This document shows positions 33,954 to 45,122 of a DNA stretch of 64,000 nucleotides, one piece after another. The DNA is taken from NCBI GenBank assembly GCA_963930645.1, contig OZ005662.1, positions 1,912,936 through 1,976,935 on the forward strand. The letters run 5' to 3'. The notes below the pieces were generated by a model. It did no database searches and was not told the origin of the DNA. It saw only the letters and a list, made by a program, of their open reading frames with translations. This DNA comes from Salticus scenicus (Eukaryota; Arthropoda; Arachnida; Araneae; Salticidae). The translations under genes and the position numbers were made by a program. Each line of letters opens with the position of its first letter. Position 1 is the first letter of the stretch.

Positions 33954-35079
33954 TCTATAATAATAAAAGAAGATGTCTGTTCTTCTGTGTATCTATACGT
34001 TCAGCAACTACTGAACGCAGAAGTACAAAATTTGACATACGGGTGCTCAGAAGCCTTCCCGAGTTGATAGTGAAAACAGAATTTAAAAATTTTAATTAGT
34101 TCCGGAGATATTAATTAAAATGTAGACCCATGTCTAATCAAAAAGCGATCTCAATTACTCAGAATTCACCACGATTGCATAAAAATAGATATTTTAATGG
34201 AGTTAAAAGCAGAAAAAATGGAAAATAAATTAGAAATATTAGTCCGATCGTTACGATTTCGGTACCAAATGAAAGGGGATTTTTTTCTGAATTTAAGTGT
34301 GCAAGCGGCTTATCGGTACAGCAATTAGATTTTTTAAAATTAACTAAAGTATGAATTTTTTGTGGCAACATCATTTCAAATGCCAGACGACGTCTGCCAT
34401 GAAAAAGGAAATGATAGTAACCGATCAAGATGTCACGTGTTTTACAGTGGGGATAAAAATTGCAATTTTCAAAATTCTTCAAATTTTCATTCACGTTACA
34501 TTTGAATTAATATTCGACTTAGACAGCATATTATAAAGCTACTGTTCAATTTTCATGAAAATATCCGGATAAACAAAAAAATTAGATTAAATTTTGTTTT
34601 ATATTTTGCAGTATGTATTTTAAATTGAGATATGCCGTTGAAATTTCGTAATATTTGGTTTTAACGACCGATAATTCGATTCTGAATATTTTTTAAAGTG
34701 TAGAATTATTAGGAAGGGCTTGAGGAGGAGGGGGGGGAGGGGGGCGAAAGGAAAAAAAAAAAGAGTTACAGCGTTTGAAATTGGTATTATTAGGTTCTAA
34801 GGAAAGATACATCGATTGCAAATATTTTCAAGTGTAAAATTATTAGAAGGGACAAAAAGGGGGGGGGGGAGGGGCAAAAACATAGAAAAGGGACGGTTGT
34901 TTCGGAGAAAACAACGGAAAACCCAGAACGCCTTTATTCTTTTATATTTTGCAGAGTTTCGAATTCTGATACTCCTTTCACATTTCGTACTATTAATTTT
35001 TAACAGTATTTAGCCCGGAATTACGCAAGTTTCGGAGAAAACCACGAAAAAATCAGACATAAGTCGTTTTATAATAGTG

Positions 35080-35860
35080 TTTATATCATTTTTGTATCTT
35101 AGCTTCTAATTAGCATAATTTCAAAGGTAATATGTCATTTTAAAACTTATTTGAATTGAATTTCAAGAGTACACGCCACAAATTTTTGTCACCTTCCATT
35201 AACCGACTACCGTAAGTAATGGAATTTGAGATTTCACGTGATTTACACGTTTTGAGGTCTCCTGAATCTGTTTTCTTTTGCATCTCAGCTACTAATAAAA
35301 ATAATTTCATTAGTAATACATCATTTGAAAGCATTGTTGATTTGGAATCAAACAGTAGATTACAGAAATTTCTACTGCCAGATGGCGCTGTAATATTTTA
35401 AAATTTCAGTATTTCAAATTCCAATTATTATTAAATTATTTTTAATACATCATTCGAAAGATATTTTAAAGTGCTTTTATATTATCGAAGGTGAAATTTG
35501 AGATTTCACCCGATTTACACGTTTTGAGGTCTCCTGATTAGGTTTTCATTTGTATCTCCGCTACTAATTAAAATAATTTCATAAGTAATACATCATTTGA
35601 AAGCTTTGTTGATTTGGAATTGAACGGTAGATTACAGAAAGTTCTACCGCCAGATTGCAGTGTAATATTTTAAAATTTCAATATTTCAAATTCTAATTAT
35701 GATTAAATTATATTTAATACTTCATTCGAAAGATATTTTAAAGTTCTTTTGTATTATCGAAAATGGAATTTGAGATTTCACCTGATTTGCAATTTCAAGT
35801 CGTCCTGATTAGGTTTTCTTTTGCATCTCAGCTAATCGAGTTAGACCGTTCAAAATTGGT
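35080..35860 (+). repeat. Helitron internal tandem repeats (~2.5 units)
   Basis: Units repeat GAGATTTCAC.TGATTTACACG, TTTTGAGGTCTCCTGA, CATCTCAGCTACTAAT, GGAATC.AAC.GTAGATTACAG and CAGATGGCGCTGTAATATTT. Divergence between units suggests an old array. Confidence 0.8.
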
Positions 35861-35899
35861 ATATGTAGGTTAATTAGGAGGGGCTGGAAGGGTGGGGAA

Positions 35900-36440
35900 G
35901 GAATAATTGCGTGAAGCGCGCACGAGACAGCGCTGCCGAAGGCAGTGGGGACCCGGTCCGACTTTTTACCTGATGAGAAATGATTTTTGAAATTTTCTTT
36001 TCTTAAGAATAAAAGTCTGATTTCAGAAGGAATGTGTGCGCGCGCGCAGCGCTCATGGGACCCGGTGCGAGTTTTTACCCGATGATGAAAGTTTTTTTTT
36101 TTTTTTTTTAAATTTAATTTTCTTAATAATAAAAGTTTGAGTTGGGAAAGAATATGCGTGCACAGCGCACGTATATCCTCACACGTGCGCGCACAGCGCG
36201 CATGGGTCTGCGCTGCCGAAGGCAGTGGGGTCCCGGTGCGAGTTTTATCAGATGCTAAATGATATATATTTTTTTTAATTCCTTTTCTTAAGAATGAAAA
36301 TTTATGAGTAATAACATGGAATTTTGAGAAATCATAAGGATGGTGAAGGAATACGCATGCGCAGCGCACGGGTCTACGCTGCTGAAGGCAGTGGGGACCC
36401 GGTGCGACATTTTCCTGATCAGAATTTCTTTTTTTTTTAT
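35900..36440 (+). repeat. GC-rich minisatellite in Helitron 1, 4 units
   Basis: Four units of about 120-180 bp share CTGCCGAAGGCAGTGGGGAC (whole or partial), CCCGGTGCGA, a GATGAGAAATGATTTTT tract, and GCGCGCGCAGCGC. Each carries a short hairpin CTGCC GAA GGCAG. Confidence 0.8.
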
Positions 36441-36693
36441 CACATGATAAAAATTAATGTAATTTTGAGAATTCATTAATTATTGTGATTCATTTAAAAA
36501 TAGTGACCAGCGAAGCGGGCGTAGCCTGCTAGTATTAAATATTTATTCAAACTATAAAATTCAATGCATAAAGATGAATTTTTTCATTGTAAAACCACAT
36601 GCTAAATTGTGTCAAGAGATTATAACAGTCGCTAGAGTAAATATTTCATCATTCGAAGCAAATATATAATATAAAAACAGTAAATATATAATA

Positions 36694-36863
36694 CAGTCGA
36701 ACCTCATTAACGTGAATTACTTTTAACATGAACTGTTTCCACAATCCCCGTCAAAATGAAGATTAGTTTAGTTATATGAAGATTAGTTACTGATAGTATG
36801 AACTATTGATAACTTGAACAATTTTTTTTTCCCCTTGAGATTCACGTTAACAAGGTTCGACTG
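36694..36863. mobile_element. pogo/Tigger-like MITE, 170 bp
   Basis: Ends CAGTCGAACCTC and the inverse of AAGGTTCGACTG, with TA on the left (36692-36693) and TG on the right. Internal arms continue as CATTAACGTGAATT and its inverse. No coding sequence. Confidence 0.85.
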
Positions 36864-38469
36864 TGCTTTACTTAAAATTATATTAAAAAAAAAAAATTAA
36901 CACTTATTTCTGAAAATGTTTATAAAATTTTATGTTAAGTATTTCTCTTTTCTATGCTTATTCTTTATTCTTTAATATTTTATCCTGAAATTATTTCTTC
37001 ACACATCCAATAGTTAAGATAAAGTTCTTGTAAGAAAGTTTTATAATAAACAACTTGATTAAAACACACTTTACAGATAATTACAATTTTACTTATTTAA
37101 CATTGCAAAACAAATTTCCTCAACAAAATGTATTATGGTGCATTCTAAAGAGCAGCAACTTACGTAAATTGGAGTGTTTTCTTTTCGAACATTCTTCTGC
37201 CGTTTACAGGTAAATCCCAAATCATTTTGGGATTTCTTTAGCAAGGGATTTTCCTAAATTCCGACATCTCATCTTAAGGCACTAGCATTCCCATTGGAAA
37301 TAAGGTTCTCCTGACCAAAAAAAGAAATTCAAATATTTATACATATATATGAATTTAAAAATTGCATTAATGAGGCATGAGAGTGCAGAAAATTTAAAAA
37401 AGAGTAAACACGCGTGTTCATAAAATTAATTTCAAATGAAAAATAACGCGCACGAAAAAAAACTATACAAAATATTTTTAAAGTGACAAATTAAACTAAA
37501 AGAATAATTGCACATGAACACAATAAACCATGTGTGTTTAATTAAAAAAAAAAAAAAAAAAAAAAACATTAGCTAGCAATCAACATTTAATCATTGATTG
37601 GTGATGGCTAAAAAGTAGTTCATGAGTGAGAAATATTGAACACAATTCTACTTCTTTATGGGTTCTAGAATATCATAAAGAAAGCTTAAAATTAATATTG
37701 ATATTTTTATTGTGGATGGATAAATATTCAAAAATAAAAGGTTTCCTGCAGAATGTTTGATCTTTAACAAAACTACTGAACTTTACAAGATAATTATATA
37801 TAAAGAGAAATTCATTATTATAGACAAGGCACAAAGAGAAACAGAAAGTCAAATCAAAATTTTAGCATTCATTAAACAATACAGGAAGGTATTTAAAATG
37901 GTTAATACTACTAAAAGTATACTTTCCTCTTATATACCGTAATGTATCCGAATCTTTCATGTGATCCGGTAAACAAAACTTTAATGTTAATCCTACCATA
38001 TTGAATAAAAAAGTTGTTTTTGACCATGATAAGAATGATGCTACTTTCATCCACTGGAGAAAAGGAAAAGGGGCCTTTAGTGAAAAAGTTAAAACGAAAG
38101 GATTTTTATCGCCTTCATACCACCTAAATGCAACAGATCATAAGAAACAAAGCCTTATACACAGTAACGTATCTAATTTATTTTGTTATGTACATGTACG
38201 CAAACTGGTAGTGACATGCATACTATTTTGAATAGGAAACCATCTAATATTACTTTAAATAAAATATATTAATTTCGAAGCATGCTAAAAATATTTGTGA
38301 AAAATCAGATTTCGAATAGACAGACTGATAGACAAATTGAAGTTACAGAGATTTTTTTAACAAAATAGAACTTTATGTGACATACCAGCCTGTAAAATTA
38401 TGTAAAATAAATGACTGAAAAAATATTTTTATAATTTTCTTTTTTCGTTGATTAACGAGGAAACCAGAA
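36864..38469. other. AT-rich, no gene recognised
   Basis: A palindrome AAATCCCAAA and its inverse occurs at about 37210-37233. The ~37163-37309 minus stretch has splice-like borders but stops in all three frames. A fragment of the 27-kb tandem repeat family is near 38210-38340. Confidence 0.4.
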
Positions 38470-38628
38470 AAAAATTCGGCCCGACACGGCCCAGAGAAAA
38501 TTTCATTCAGGCCTGGCCCGGCCCGAGTATACACAAAAAAACTGAGCCCGAACCTGAAAAAATTTTTTGAGCCCGGCCCAAGAACAAATTTAAAGATTCG
38601 GCCCGAACCCGGCCCTTGCAGACCCCTA
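38470..38628. mobile_element. hAT-like terminus, partial
   Basis: The right end, read inverted, is TAGGGGTCTGCAAGGGCCGG followed by repeated CGGCCC/GGGCC modules, typical of hAT ends. No matching left end or target duplication was found, so this is a fragment. Confidence 0.5.
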
Positions 38629-39226
38629 CCTTGGATACATTGCTGCTATAAAAAAAATTAGTAAGTTTTTTTTTTTTTGAAGGGGGGGGGGGGGAGCTAC
38701 ATTTTGTAAGTGATATATTATGAAGATGTTATAGTGCCCTTTTTGAATTTTTGAGAATATTAGAGTGCCCCTTTTGAGAATACTAAAGTGGCCTTTTATC
38801 GAGTTCCCCCCAGCGGCCCTTTTGTTTTAGAGTCAACACTAATAAGAAGCAATAAATATAAATAAACTAAATTAAAAATATATGTATGAGGATATTAAAA
38901 AATAAAAGTACTTAAATAAATAAATAAAAAATTAATATTAGCCAACATAGGTACATTCAACCCCCCCCCCTTTTTCAAAAAGAAAAATAAATAAAGATAT
39001 ATAGTATAATGAAAATTAAATAAATAAATGATTAAGTGTAAATAGCTTAAAAGCATATAAGATAATTACTATTTTTTTTTTTAAATGTTTTTATTATTAT
39101 TGTCATTAAAATATACATATTAAAACATCTTGAATATCACATTAACACATTTTTTGAAGAGAAACTTTTTAGAGAATAATTATTCAATTAAAGGAAATTC
39201 AATGAGTATATAATATATATATATAA
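38629..39226. other. Low-complexity spacer
   Basis: G run at 38681-38694, C run near 38960, AT-rich remainder. No gene. Confidence 0.4.
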
Positions 39227-39234
39227 TACACACA

Positions 39235-39715
39235 CCCAGTGGCAGAAAGTTTTGTAGCTGTCTGCGACAGGCTTTTAAAATTTCATAATCTGTCTGCAAA
39301 ATTTGCGTGTAATCAGGGGTGAAAATGGCTTACACTCAAAACGCCTGAAAGCTGATTTGGGACGGGAAGGGAGGGGGGGGGGGGGTCCTGGCTTAACATC
39401 AGTGCTGATCTCGTGCAACAATACACGAACACAATTTTACTACAGAACAATATAGTATAAACAATTGTGTGTATTCATTCAATTCATCTCATTCAATTAA
39501 ATATTTTATAGCAATGTTTGACACAACACAATATAAATAATTATAAAATAATAAAAGTATTAGTTTTAGTTTTGATACAGAATTTTTTTTTAAGTGAATT
39601 GTTATTCGAAAGTTGCAGACAAATTTTTTTATCAGTGCAGACATAAACTGTCCGCAACTGTCCGCAAGCCGTTTTTCTGTGTCCGCGACTATGTCACCGT
39701 GTTTCTGCCACTGGG
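39235..39715. mobile_element. hAT MITE, CCCAGTGGCAG family, copy B (481 bp)
   Basis: Ends CCCAGTGGCAGAAA and its exact inverse are flanked by the 8-bp repeat TACACACA (39227-39234, 39716-39723). The interior matches 25239-25654 apart from small insertions. No coding capacity. Confidence 0.9.
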
Positions 39716-39723
39716 TACACACA

Positions 39724-40565
39724 TTAGTTTATGCAATTTATTACCAATAAAATACATAAAAATTCTAAGATTTTTTCAAAAGATTAAAGTTTTAAAAAAT
39801 TAAGAAAACTGAAGCAACTAGCCAGGCCATTACCATTTCATTTCTAATTTTATAAAAGCCTAAGTAAAAAGGGAAAAATTGCTTAAGAATGTCTTGGCCA
39901 GTTAAAAAACATAGTAATCAGAATTAGAAATAAGAAAAGTTAAACATGAAGGACAGAGTGACAGACAAATCAAATGCTTCAGGTTAGATGATACAATATT
40001 TATTATCCTTAAAAAAAAAAAAAAACACTTCGGGCAGAGAATTTAAGGCTTTGTATAAAAAAAATTTGGCTGCAAATGAACGTAGTTAGCTTCAAAATAA
40101 GAATAAAAGATAAAAATAGAGTTGTAGAAAATTAAAAGAATCATTTTAAAAATTAATAAACACAAATATTTTATTTATTTTTTGGGGGGAGGGGGTATTT
40201 GATGTAAATAACAAGTAAGTTCAAGTTTTCTTATATTCTAAGACTATATAAAACTACATATTGACCCACTAATTTTCAAATTCTAGAAGAGTAAAAAGAT
40301 AGGTGGTTTCGGGCCATAATTTGCAGAACAACAAATTTGATAATATATTTTTAATAACATTTTAGTATATTTACCATTTTCATAATTATTTTTTAAATTA
40401 AAAATCAATCTTTTTTTACAGTTTTGAAAGTGTCTTACTTTTATTTGCACAAATATGTAACTAAAGTTTTATCTACTATATTAGTATACATAAGGGGTTC
40501 TTTTTTCTAAAATATTTTATTTTTGTCTGTTGTATAGATACAATTTTATGTACTTGTTAAGTTTT

Positions 40566-40601
<36 letters not shown>

Positions 40602-41939
40602 CATATTACACACATACAAGATGGTTATACTTAAATTCTTGTAACTAAAATGGATAAGCTCATATCATGAATCGTCTCTATACCGAGTTTGGTGGCAATC
40701 TACTTGTCCGTTTTAACTGCAGAAAGATGTTTGCAGCCAAAGTTTAATGACTATGTTTACATTTTCATATTTTTTTAGTTTAGTTATTAATAAACAACTC
40801 TTATGAATACATTTCTTTCAATAATACATAAAAATAATGAAATTCTTACAACTACTCGGTATTGGCCGAATACTTAGTCCATATTTGGCCGAGTACCGAG
40901 TATATAACGAGTACTCGGTACCGCTCTAATTTATATAAATCACACTGGGCCAAGCATTGCAAACAATAAATGATCTGTACCTGTACCGCAGTTTTAGTTA
41001 TCACATCAGCTATAAAACATTCAGCCAATGCAGACCTCTAATTTCAATAACAGATCATGGAGTGTTAAATTAATGACTCAACAAGTACTCAGTGTTAGAA
41101 ATAAGAATTTTGAAACTAGGCGTCAAAATAACACCTGGATTAATTTTTTTGGGCGTCCAAATTAAAAATCTAGGTGCCATCTATAATTAAATATGTATAT
41201 TTAAATAATAATAATAATTAAGCATCAACTTGTAAATATATTCAAGATTATATAAAAAATATTTATGTAATGAATGTAATTACATTGACAATATTAAACG
41301 TACATATTTAAAATCACAAAATCATTCTTTGCCCAGAAGATACCATTCCATCACAATTTAATAGCATTTTCTGGGCAGAAATCTTCAAATTTAGGGCTGT
41401 TTAATTTAATCATTAACAAATCGTCAACTACTTTCATGGAGATATGATTTTTTAAATCAGTTTTTATTAGGTTCAAATTAGGTTTTTATTAGCAGTGCCC
41501 GCAGCGGTCCTATATTTTCACATCTGTTTTATTATTTTTATATCACTATTTTTTTATACATTTTCTATCAAGATTTTAAAGCTAAAGCTATAGGTAAAAG
41601 TATACTGATTGATTAGAGTGGTGGGAAAATAATAAAATGAACGTAAAAATATAGGACTGCTGCAGGCACTGTATTAGGTTAGATGAAATAGACTTGTTTA
41701 CTGTTTGATGGGATTGGGGAAATTATTAGATATGATGAGGAAAAAATCCAGGCGTCAAATATGACACCTATGATTGGAATTCTAGGCGTCAAAATGAAAA
41801 AAACTGATCGCAAAATACGACTAACGACCGCTTATTTCTAACCCTGCAAGTACTGCTTGTATAGCTTCACAAGGAAATTTTTCTAATTTTACGGCAATTC
41901 AGCTGATATTATTATTATTTTTTTCATGTGTTCTTTTAC

Positions 41940-41987
<48 letters not shown>

Positions 41988-43220
41988 TTTTTCAGTTACT
42001 CATTTTTATTTCTTCTTTAGAAAAAAAAAAAAAAAAAAGTGATTTTTATGATAACCCAAGAAAAATTTAAAGATGAATCTTCATAGTTAATCAGCAAATA
42101 AAAAAACTTATATTAGACCTTAATATATCTAAATGCAAAAGGAATAAGAAAAAAAAAATTTGGTTTATTGAAAATACTGAAACAATGATTTTTTTTTTTT
42201 CTTTCTGTTCAGTGCAAAACTATAAAGACTGAAAAAGTTTATTGATTTTTTTACCTAATTAAACGGTTGCATTAAAAGTAAATGTTTAAATTTAAGCTGT
42301 TATGGGAACAAGAAATGTTGAAATTGTTTATTATTTTTATTCTATTACTTCTCAATAAAAGTATTGCCACGAAACTCAAAGCTATCATTTTTATACAAGT
42401 AATATGTTTTAAATGACAAAAAGTGATTTTTTAAGATAAAAAAGATTGAAAACAGATTGAAAACATGTCTATTTAAATTTTTTTATATCCAAATTACAGC
42501 ATGCTACAAACAGAATTTTTTTAAAATCTGAAATCTACATGAATTCAAATTTCTTTAAAAACTGTACAAATTTATCACTTACTTATATATCCATATTTTA
42601 CAATGCTATGAAAAATACTGTTTTAATCTTTCAGTTTCAATATTATTATTATTATTATTTTATATATAAAGGTGGATAATTAACTATTTAGTGGATCAAA
42701 CATTTAAAATTTCCATTAGAAAACTTGTTTTTAATAATGTTAATCGTAAGCTCTCTGATTAAAAACTCAATACTGCTTTGCTTATTACGATTCGATTTCC
42801 GAGTACACAAAATTTCAAATAATAAATAGTGGATACCCGGAAATTCTATATCTAGTCAATGTCTATTATGGAACCCTGAAGGTATGGAAACTAATGAAAT
42901 AATTGCAAATGGTTATTTTCACGCTCACAATTTCTTATAAGGTTGATTACTCTTACTCTAATATAGGACAATGTAGTGCATTATAACTCTATTTTTCAAT
43001 TTATTTTTTTAAACATAATCTACAAAATAAATTAAGATTAATTGATTTAATGTACTTACTTATTTCACTTGTAGTTAACAATTCATCACACAAAATCAAC
43101 AGGAGGATGATTTCACACTGATCACACAAGTTTAGGCGAACGAGACACAAGAAAATCAAAAATTTTAATGGCTGCCTTCTCGACCTCTCGACCAAAATAT
43201 CCCGATGCATGATGGTTACA
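39724..43220. other. Long AT-rich stretch without recognisable genes
   Basis: Contains a 30-A run (40570-40600), a TA run followed by about 23 T (41943-41991), and an ATT run near 42640. Two blocks near 41100-41190 and 41740-41830 share AGGCGTCAAA-type sequence as a short inverted or direct repeat. No exon with both splice sites and an open frame was found. Confidence 0.4.
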
Positions 43221-43260
43221 TGGAAGTTGCGCATGCGCGACTTGGATTATGTACCTCTGA
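43060..43260 (-). promoter_or_regulatory. Promoter-like segment with NRF1-type site
   Basis: Within an AT-rich desert this segment is CpG-bearing and has a perfect GCGCATGCGC (43229-43238), followed on minus by a GGCAGCCAT element and, near 43062, a GTAAGT donor-like sequence. This would fit a TATA-less promoter with a noncoding first exon on minus. No downstream coding exon was identified, so the call is weak. Confidence 0.3.
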
Positions 43261-43289
43261 AACTCGAAAGAATTGTTTTCAAAGGCAGA

Positions 43290-43450
43290 AACGAGCTTTC
43301 GTGCCTCTGATATAATTCGTTGCGTTGACTGTGCCTTTCACTTCGTCGTGCCTTATACGTTTCCCTTTAAAATCAGAGGCACATTGGTAATGTGCCTTTT
43401 ATATTATAATAATAGAAGGCACAGTGCGCTCGTGCCTTATATATAAGAGG
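43290..43450. repeat. Cluster of GTGCCT/AGGCAC motifs
   Basis: Seven GTGCCT or AGGCAC hexamers occur in about 160 bp, two of them forming a perfect hairpin AGGCACATT ggt AATGTGCCT. Three more lie near 17100-17170. Confidence 0.6.
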
Positions 43451-43524
43451 TACAGTTTTAAGAGTGTAACGTCACGTAGAACGACATGCTTTCAAATAAT
43501 CTTTCAACAATACAAACACTTGTT

Positions 43525-44565
43525 TTATAAGGCGAATAAATCAGAGGATGGAATCCATTGGTCAAATTTGCTGGGATAACCTTTAAATTTCACTTTGTAT
43601 TCCAGACGCTTTTTCCGTATCCGCTTATCTAAAATCTTTTCAATCGTATAATTCTCTCTTGATTTCACTTTCTGAAGTTCTTGAGGGTAAAAGGTTCCTT
43701 TAATGGGTTTTTCAAACAGGTCCTTGATTCGGTAGACGGGAGGGTCTCTTCTCACACATTCAGTCACCACAAACACTTCTTCCGTCCAGTTCGTTTCATA
43801 TCCTTTTTCGAAGGTTAATTTCTGCTTGGAAACTCGTACAACATCTCCCGGTTGAAACACGCAGGGTTTTCTTTTCGCATTTTGCATGTCACCGTATAGA
43901 GTATCCCATACATCGCTTTCATTTTCAGCGGTTACTTCAACTGGAGCTCTCTTGATACTTGAATGGTAAGTATGATTATAACTGTGTAACAACTGATCCA
44001 ACACGTCTAAATAGCGGTAGGTATGATTATGGGTAAAATATTTCCACATTTTCGTTTTCAAAGTTCGGTTAAATCGCTCCACGACAGATGCTTTCGTATT
44101 GTTATTCGTCGTAAAAAACCGCACGCCTTCTTCTTTCATAAATTTTTGAAAAAGTCTGTTTTGATACTCTTTTCCGTCATCCGATTGCAGGGACTTGGGT
44201 TTCCTCGTCACAAAAATAGAGCGGAACGCCTTTACAATATCTTCACCCCGTTTTTGCTTCAAAGGGACCACCCACGCAAATTTAGACAGAATGTCTATAC
44301 AAGTCAGGATGTAGCGGTACCCTTGATTGAACTTTTGCAAACTGCCGAGATCCACTAAGTCGGTCTGCCACTGTTGATCGATGGAATACACTATCACTCG
44401 ATTGGTCGGGAACTTTCTTCGAACAGGTTTGTGCAACGTGTATGCATCGACTCCGCTCAGCCAGTCCTGAATCTTCTTCTTCGAGATTTTGCCTTTAGCA
44501 GCACGAAATAAGGCATTTACACCACCAAAACTTCCTGCGTGACTTGGGTTCTGATACACCTCCAT
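43525..44565 (-). CDS. Polinton/Maverick-type integrase with chromodomain
   Basis: A single-exon frame of 346 residues. The rve integrase core has Asp in QWQTDLVDL (D69), Asp in LQSDDGKEY (D129) and Glu in ASVVERFNRTLK (E163), so a DD(33)E triad. A basic linker follows, and a C-terminal chromodomain (about 304-346) with YTIEKILDKR, YKVKFKGY and W/P residues as usual. This layout is that of retroviral-type integrases of Polinton/Maverick elements; Ty3/gypsy integrase is less likely because no RT, RNase H or LTR is near. No polymerase B, ATPase, protease or capsid genes occur within the window, so this is a solitary remnant or an end of a larger element. The frame is intact. A TATATAAAG sequence lies about 106 bp upstream. 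Confidence 0.82.
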   Translation of the reverse strand: MEVYQNPSHAGSFGGVNALFRAAKGKISKKKIQDWLSGVDAYTLHKPVRRKFPTNRVIVYSIDQQWQTDLVDLGSLQKFNQGYRYILTCIDILSKFAWVVPLKQKRGEDIVKAFRSIFVTRKPKSLQSDDGKEYQNRLFQKFMKEEGVRFFTTNNNTKASVVERFNRTLKTKMWKYFTHNHTYRYLDVLDQLLHSYNHTYHSSIKRAPVEVTAENESDVWDTLYGDMQNAKRKPCVFQPGDVVRVSKQKLTFEKGYETNWTEEVFVVTECVRRDPPVYRIKDLFEKPIKGTFYPQELQKVKSRENYTIEKILDKRIRKKRLEYKVKFKGYPSKFDQWIPSSDLFAL

Positions 44566-44670
44566 CGTTACAACACAAAATTTTATTATGACTCACATTC
44601 ACACGAAAGCGCATCATATCTTCCTCGTACGAAGATACTTTTCAGAATGACTCACTAACGCAACGCCTCT

Positions 44671-44680
44671 CTTTATATAC
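44671..44680 (-). promoter_or_regulatory. TATA box candidate for the integrase
   Basis: GTATATAAAG on minus, about 106 bp before the ATG, in a slightly GC-richer segment. Distance allows a TATA promoter with a short 5' leader. Confidence 0.4.
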
Positions 44681-44924
44681 CTTATAAGTGCACTCACAAG
44701 CATAGCTTCATGGTTTGATAAATAAAACCCTTATCCACTTATCAAGCCGTGAAACTATTTTACCTTCGGTTCGAATCTAACCCCCTGCAAAAATTCGAAA
44801 AAAATTTGAAGTCCCCAAAATTATGTCCCGAAATTTAGGAAAATAAATCTAACTCCTCAAAATTCCCCCTTCTCCCCGATAGATGGCAGCACTCATCGCG
44901 GAAACCCTCGTAAAAGGTGATACC

Positions 44925-44990
44925 CAAAGTTTCTATTCTTCCGGTGGCAACGCTTTAAGTGTTTATATTCTTCCGGTGGCAACACTCCCT
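44925..44990. repeat. Two-unit tandem repeat near integrase 5' side
   Basis: TATTCTTCCGGTGGCAAC occurs twice about 36 bp apart, followed by GCTTTAAG in the first and ACTCCCTC in the second. Confidence 0.75.
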
Positions 44991-45008
44991 CGTCCAAGAT
45001 GATGACTA

Positions 45009-45122
45009 AGTAGTGTAAAAAAGACACGTTGACCGGCAGGGTGGAGGCGCGCCTCCACCCTACGCCACAATACGCCACTACGCCACCACCCTGCAGGTGA
45101 ACTGTCCTTTTTACATTACTTA
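45009..45122. repeat. Palindromic GC-rich segment, possible Polinton terminus
   Basis: AGTAGTGTAAAAAAGACAC at the left and the inverse of AGTAATGTAAAAAGGACAG at the right form imperfect arms of ~35 bp, meeting at GCAGGGTGG. In the middle is a perfect 24-bp palindrome (45038-45061) made of AGGGTGGAGGCG and its inverse. Polinton ends usually begin AGT, so two element ends joined here is plausible but unproven. Confidence 0.5.

Larger units (their letters stand above)
33954..36532 (+). mobile_element. Non-autonomous Helitron-like element 1, 2.6 kb
   Basis: Starts TC after an A and ends in a hairpin (AGCGGGC gta GCCTGCT) just before CTAG, followed by T, which fits Helitron insertion between A and T without target duplication. 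Order of parts: unique 5' segment (33954-35080), ~250-310-bp repeat units (35080-35850), a GC-rich minisatellite (35900-36440) and the 3' hairpin. No Rep/helicase. Frames across the minisatellite (for example 35809-36369) are repeat artefacts. The same architecture occurs in the element at 49009-58279. Confidence 0.78.

Noticed and set aside
35809..36369. 186-codon minus frame with repeated KTRTG..AFGSA-type residues
   Set aside because: It runs through the Helitron minisatellite; the apparent protein repeats are the DNA repeats translated.
37163..37309. Internal exon with good-looking splice borders on minus
   Set aside because: All three frames contain stops between the borders.
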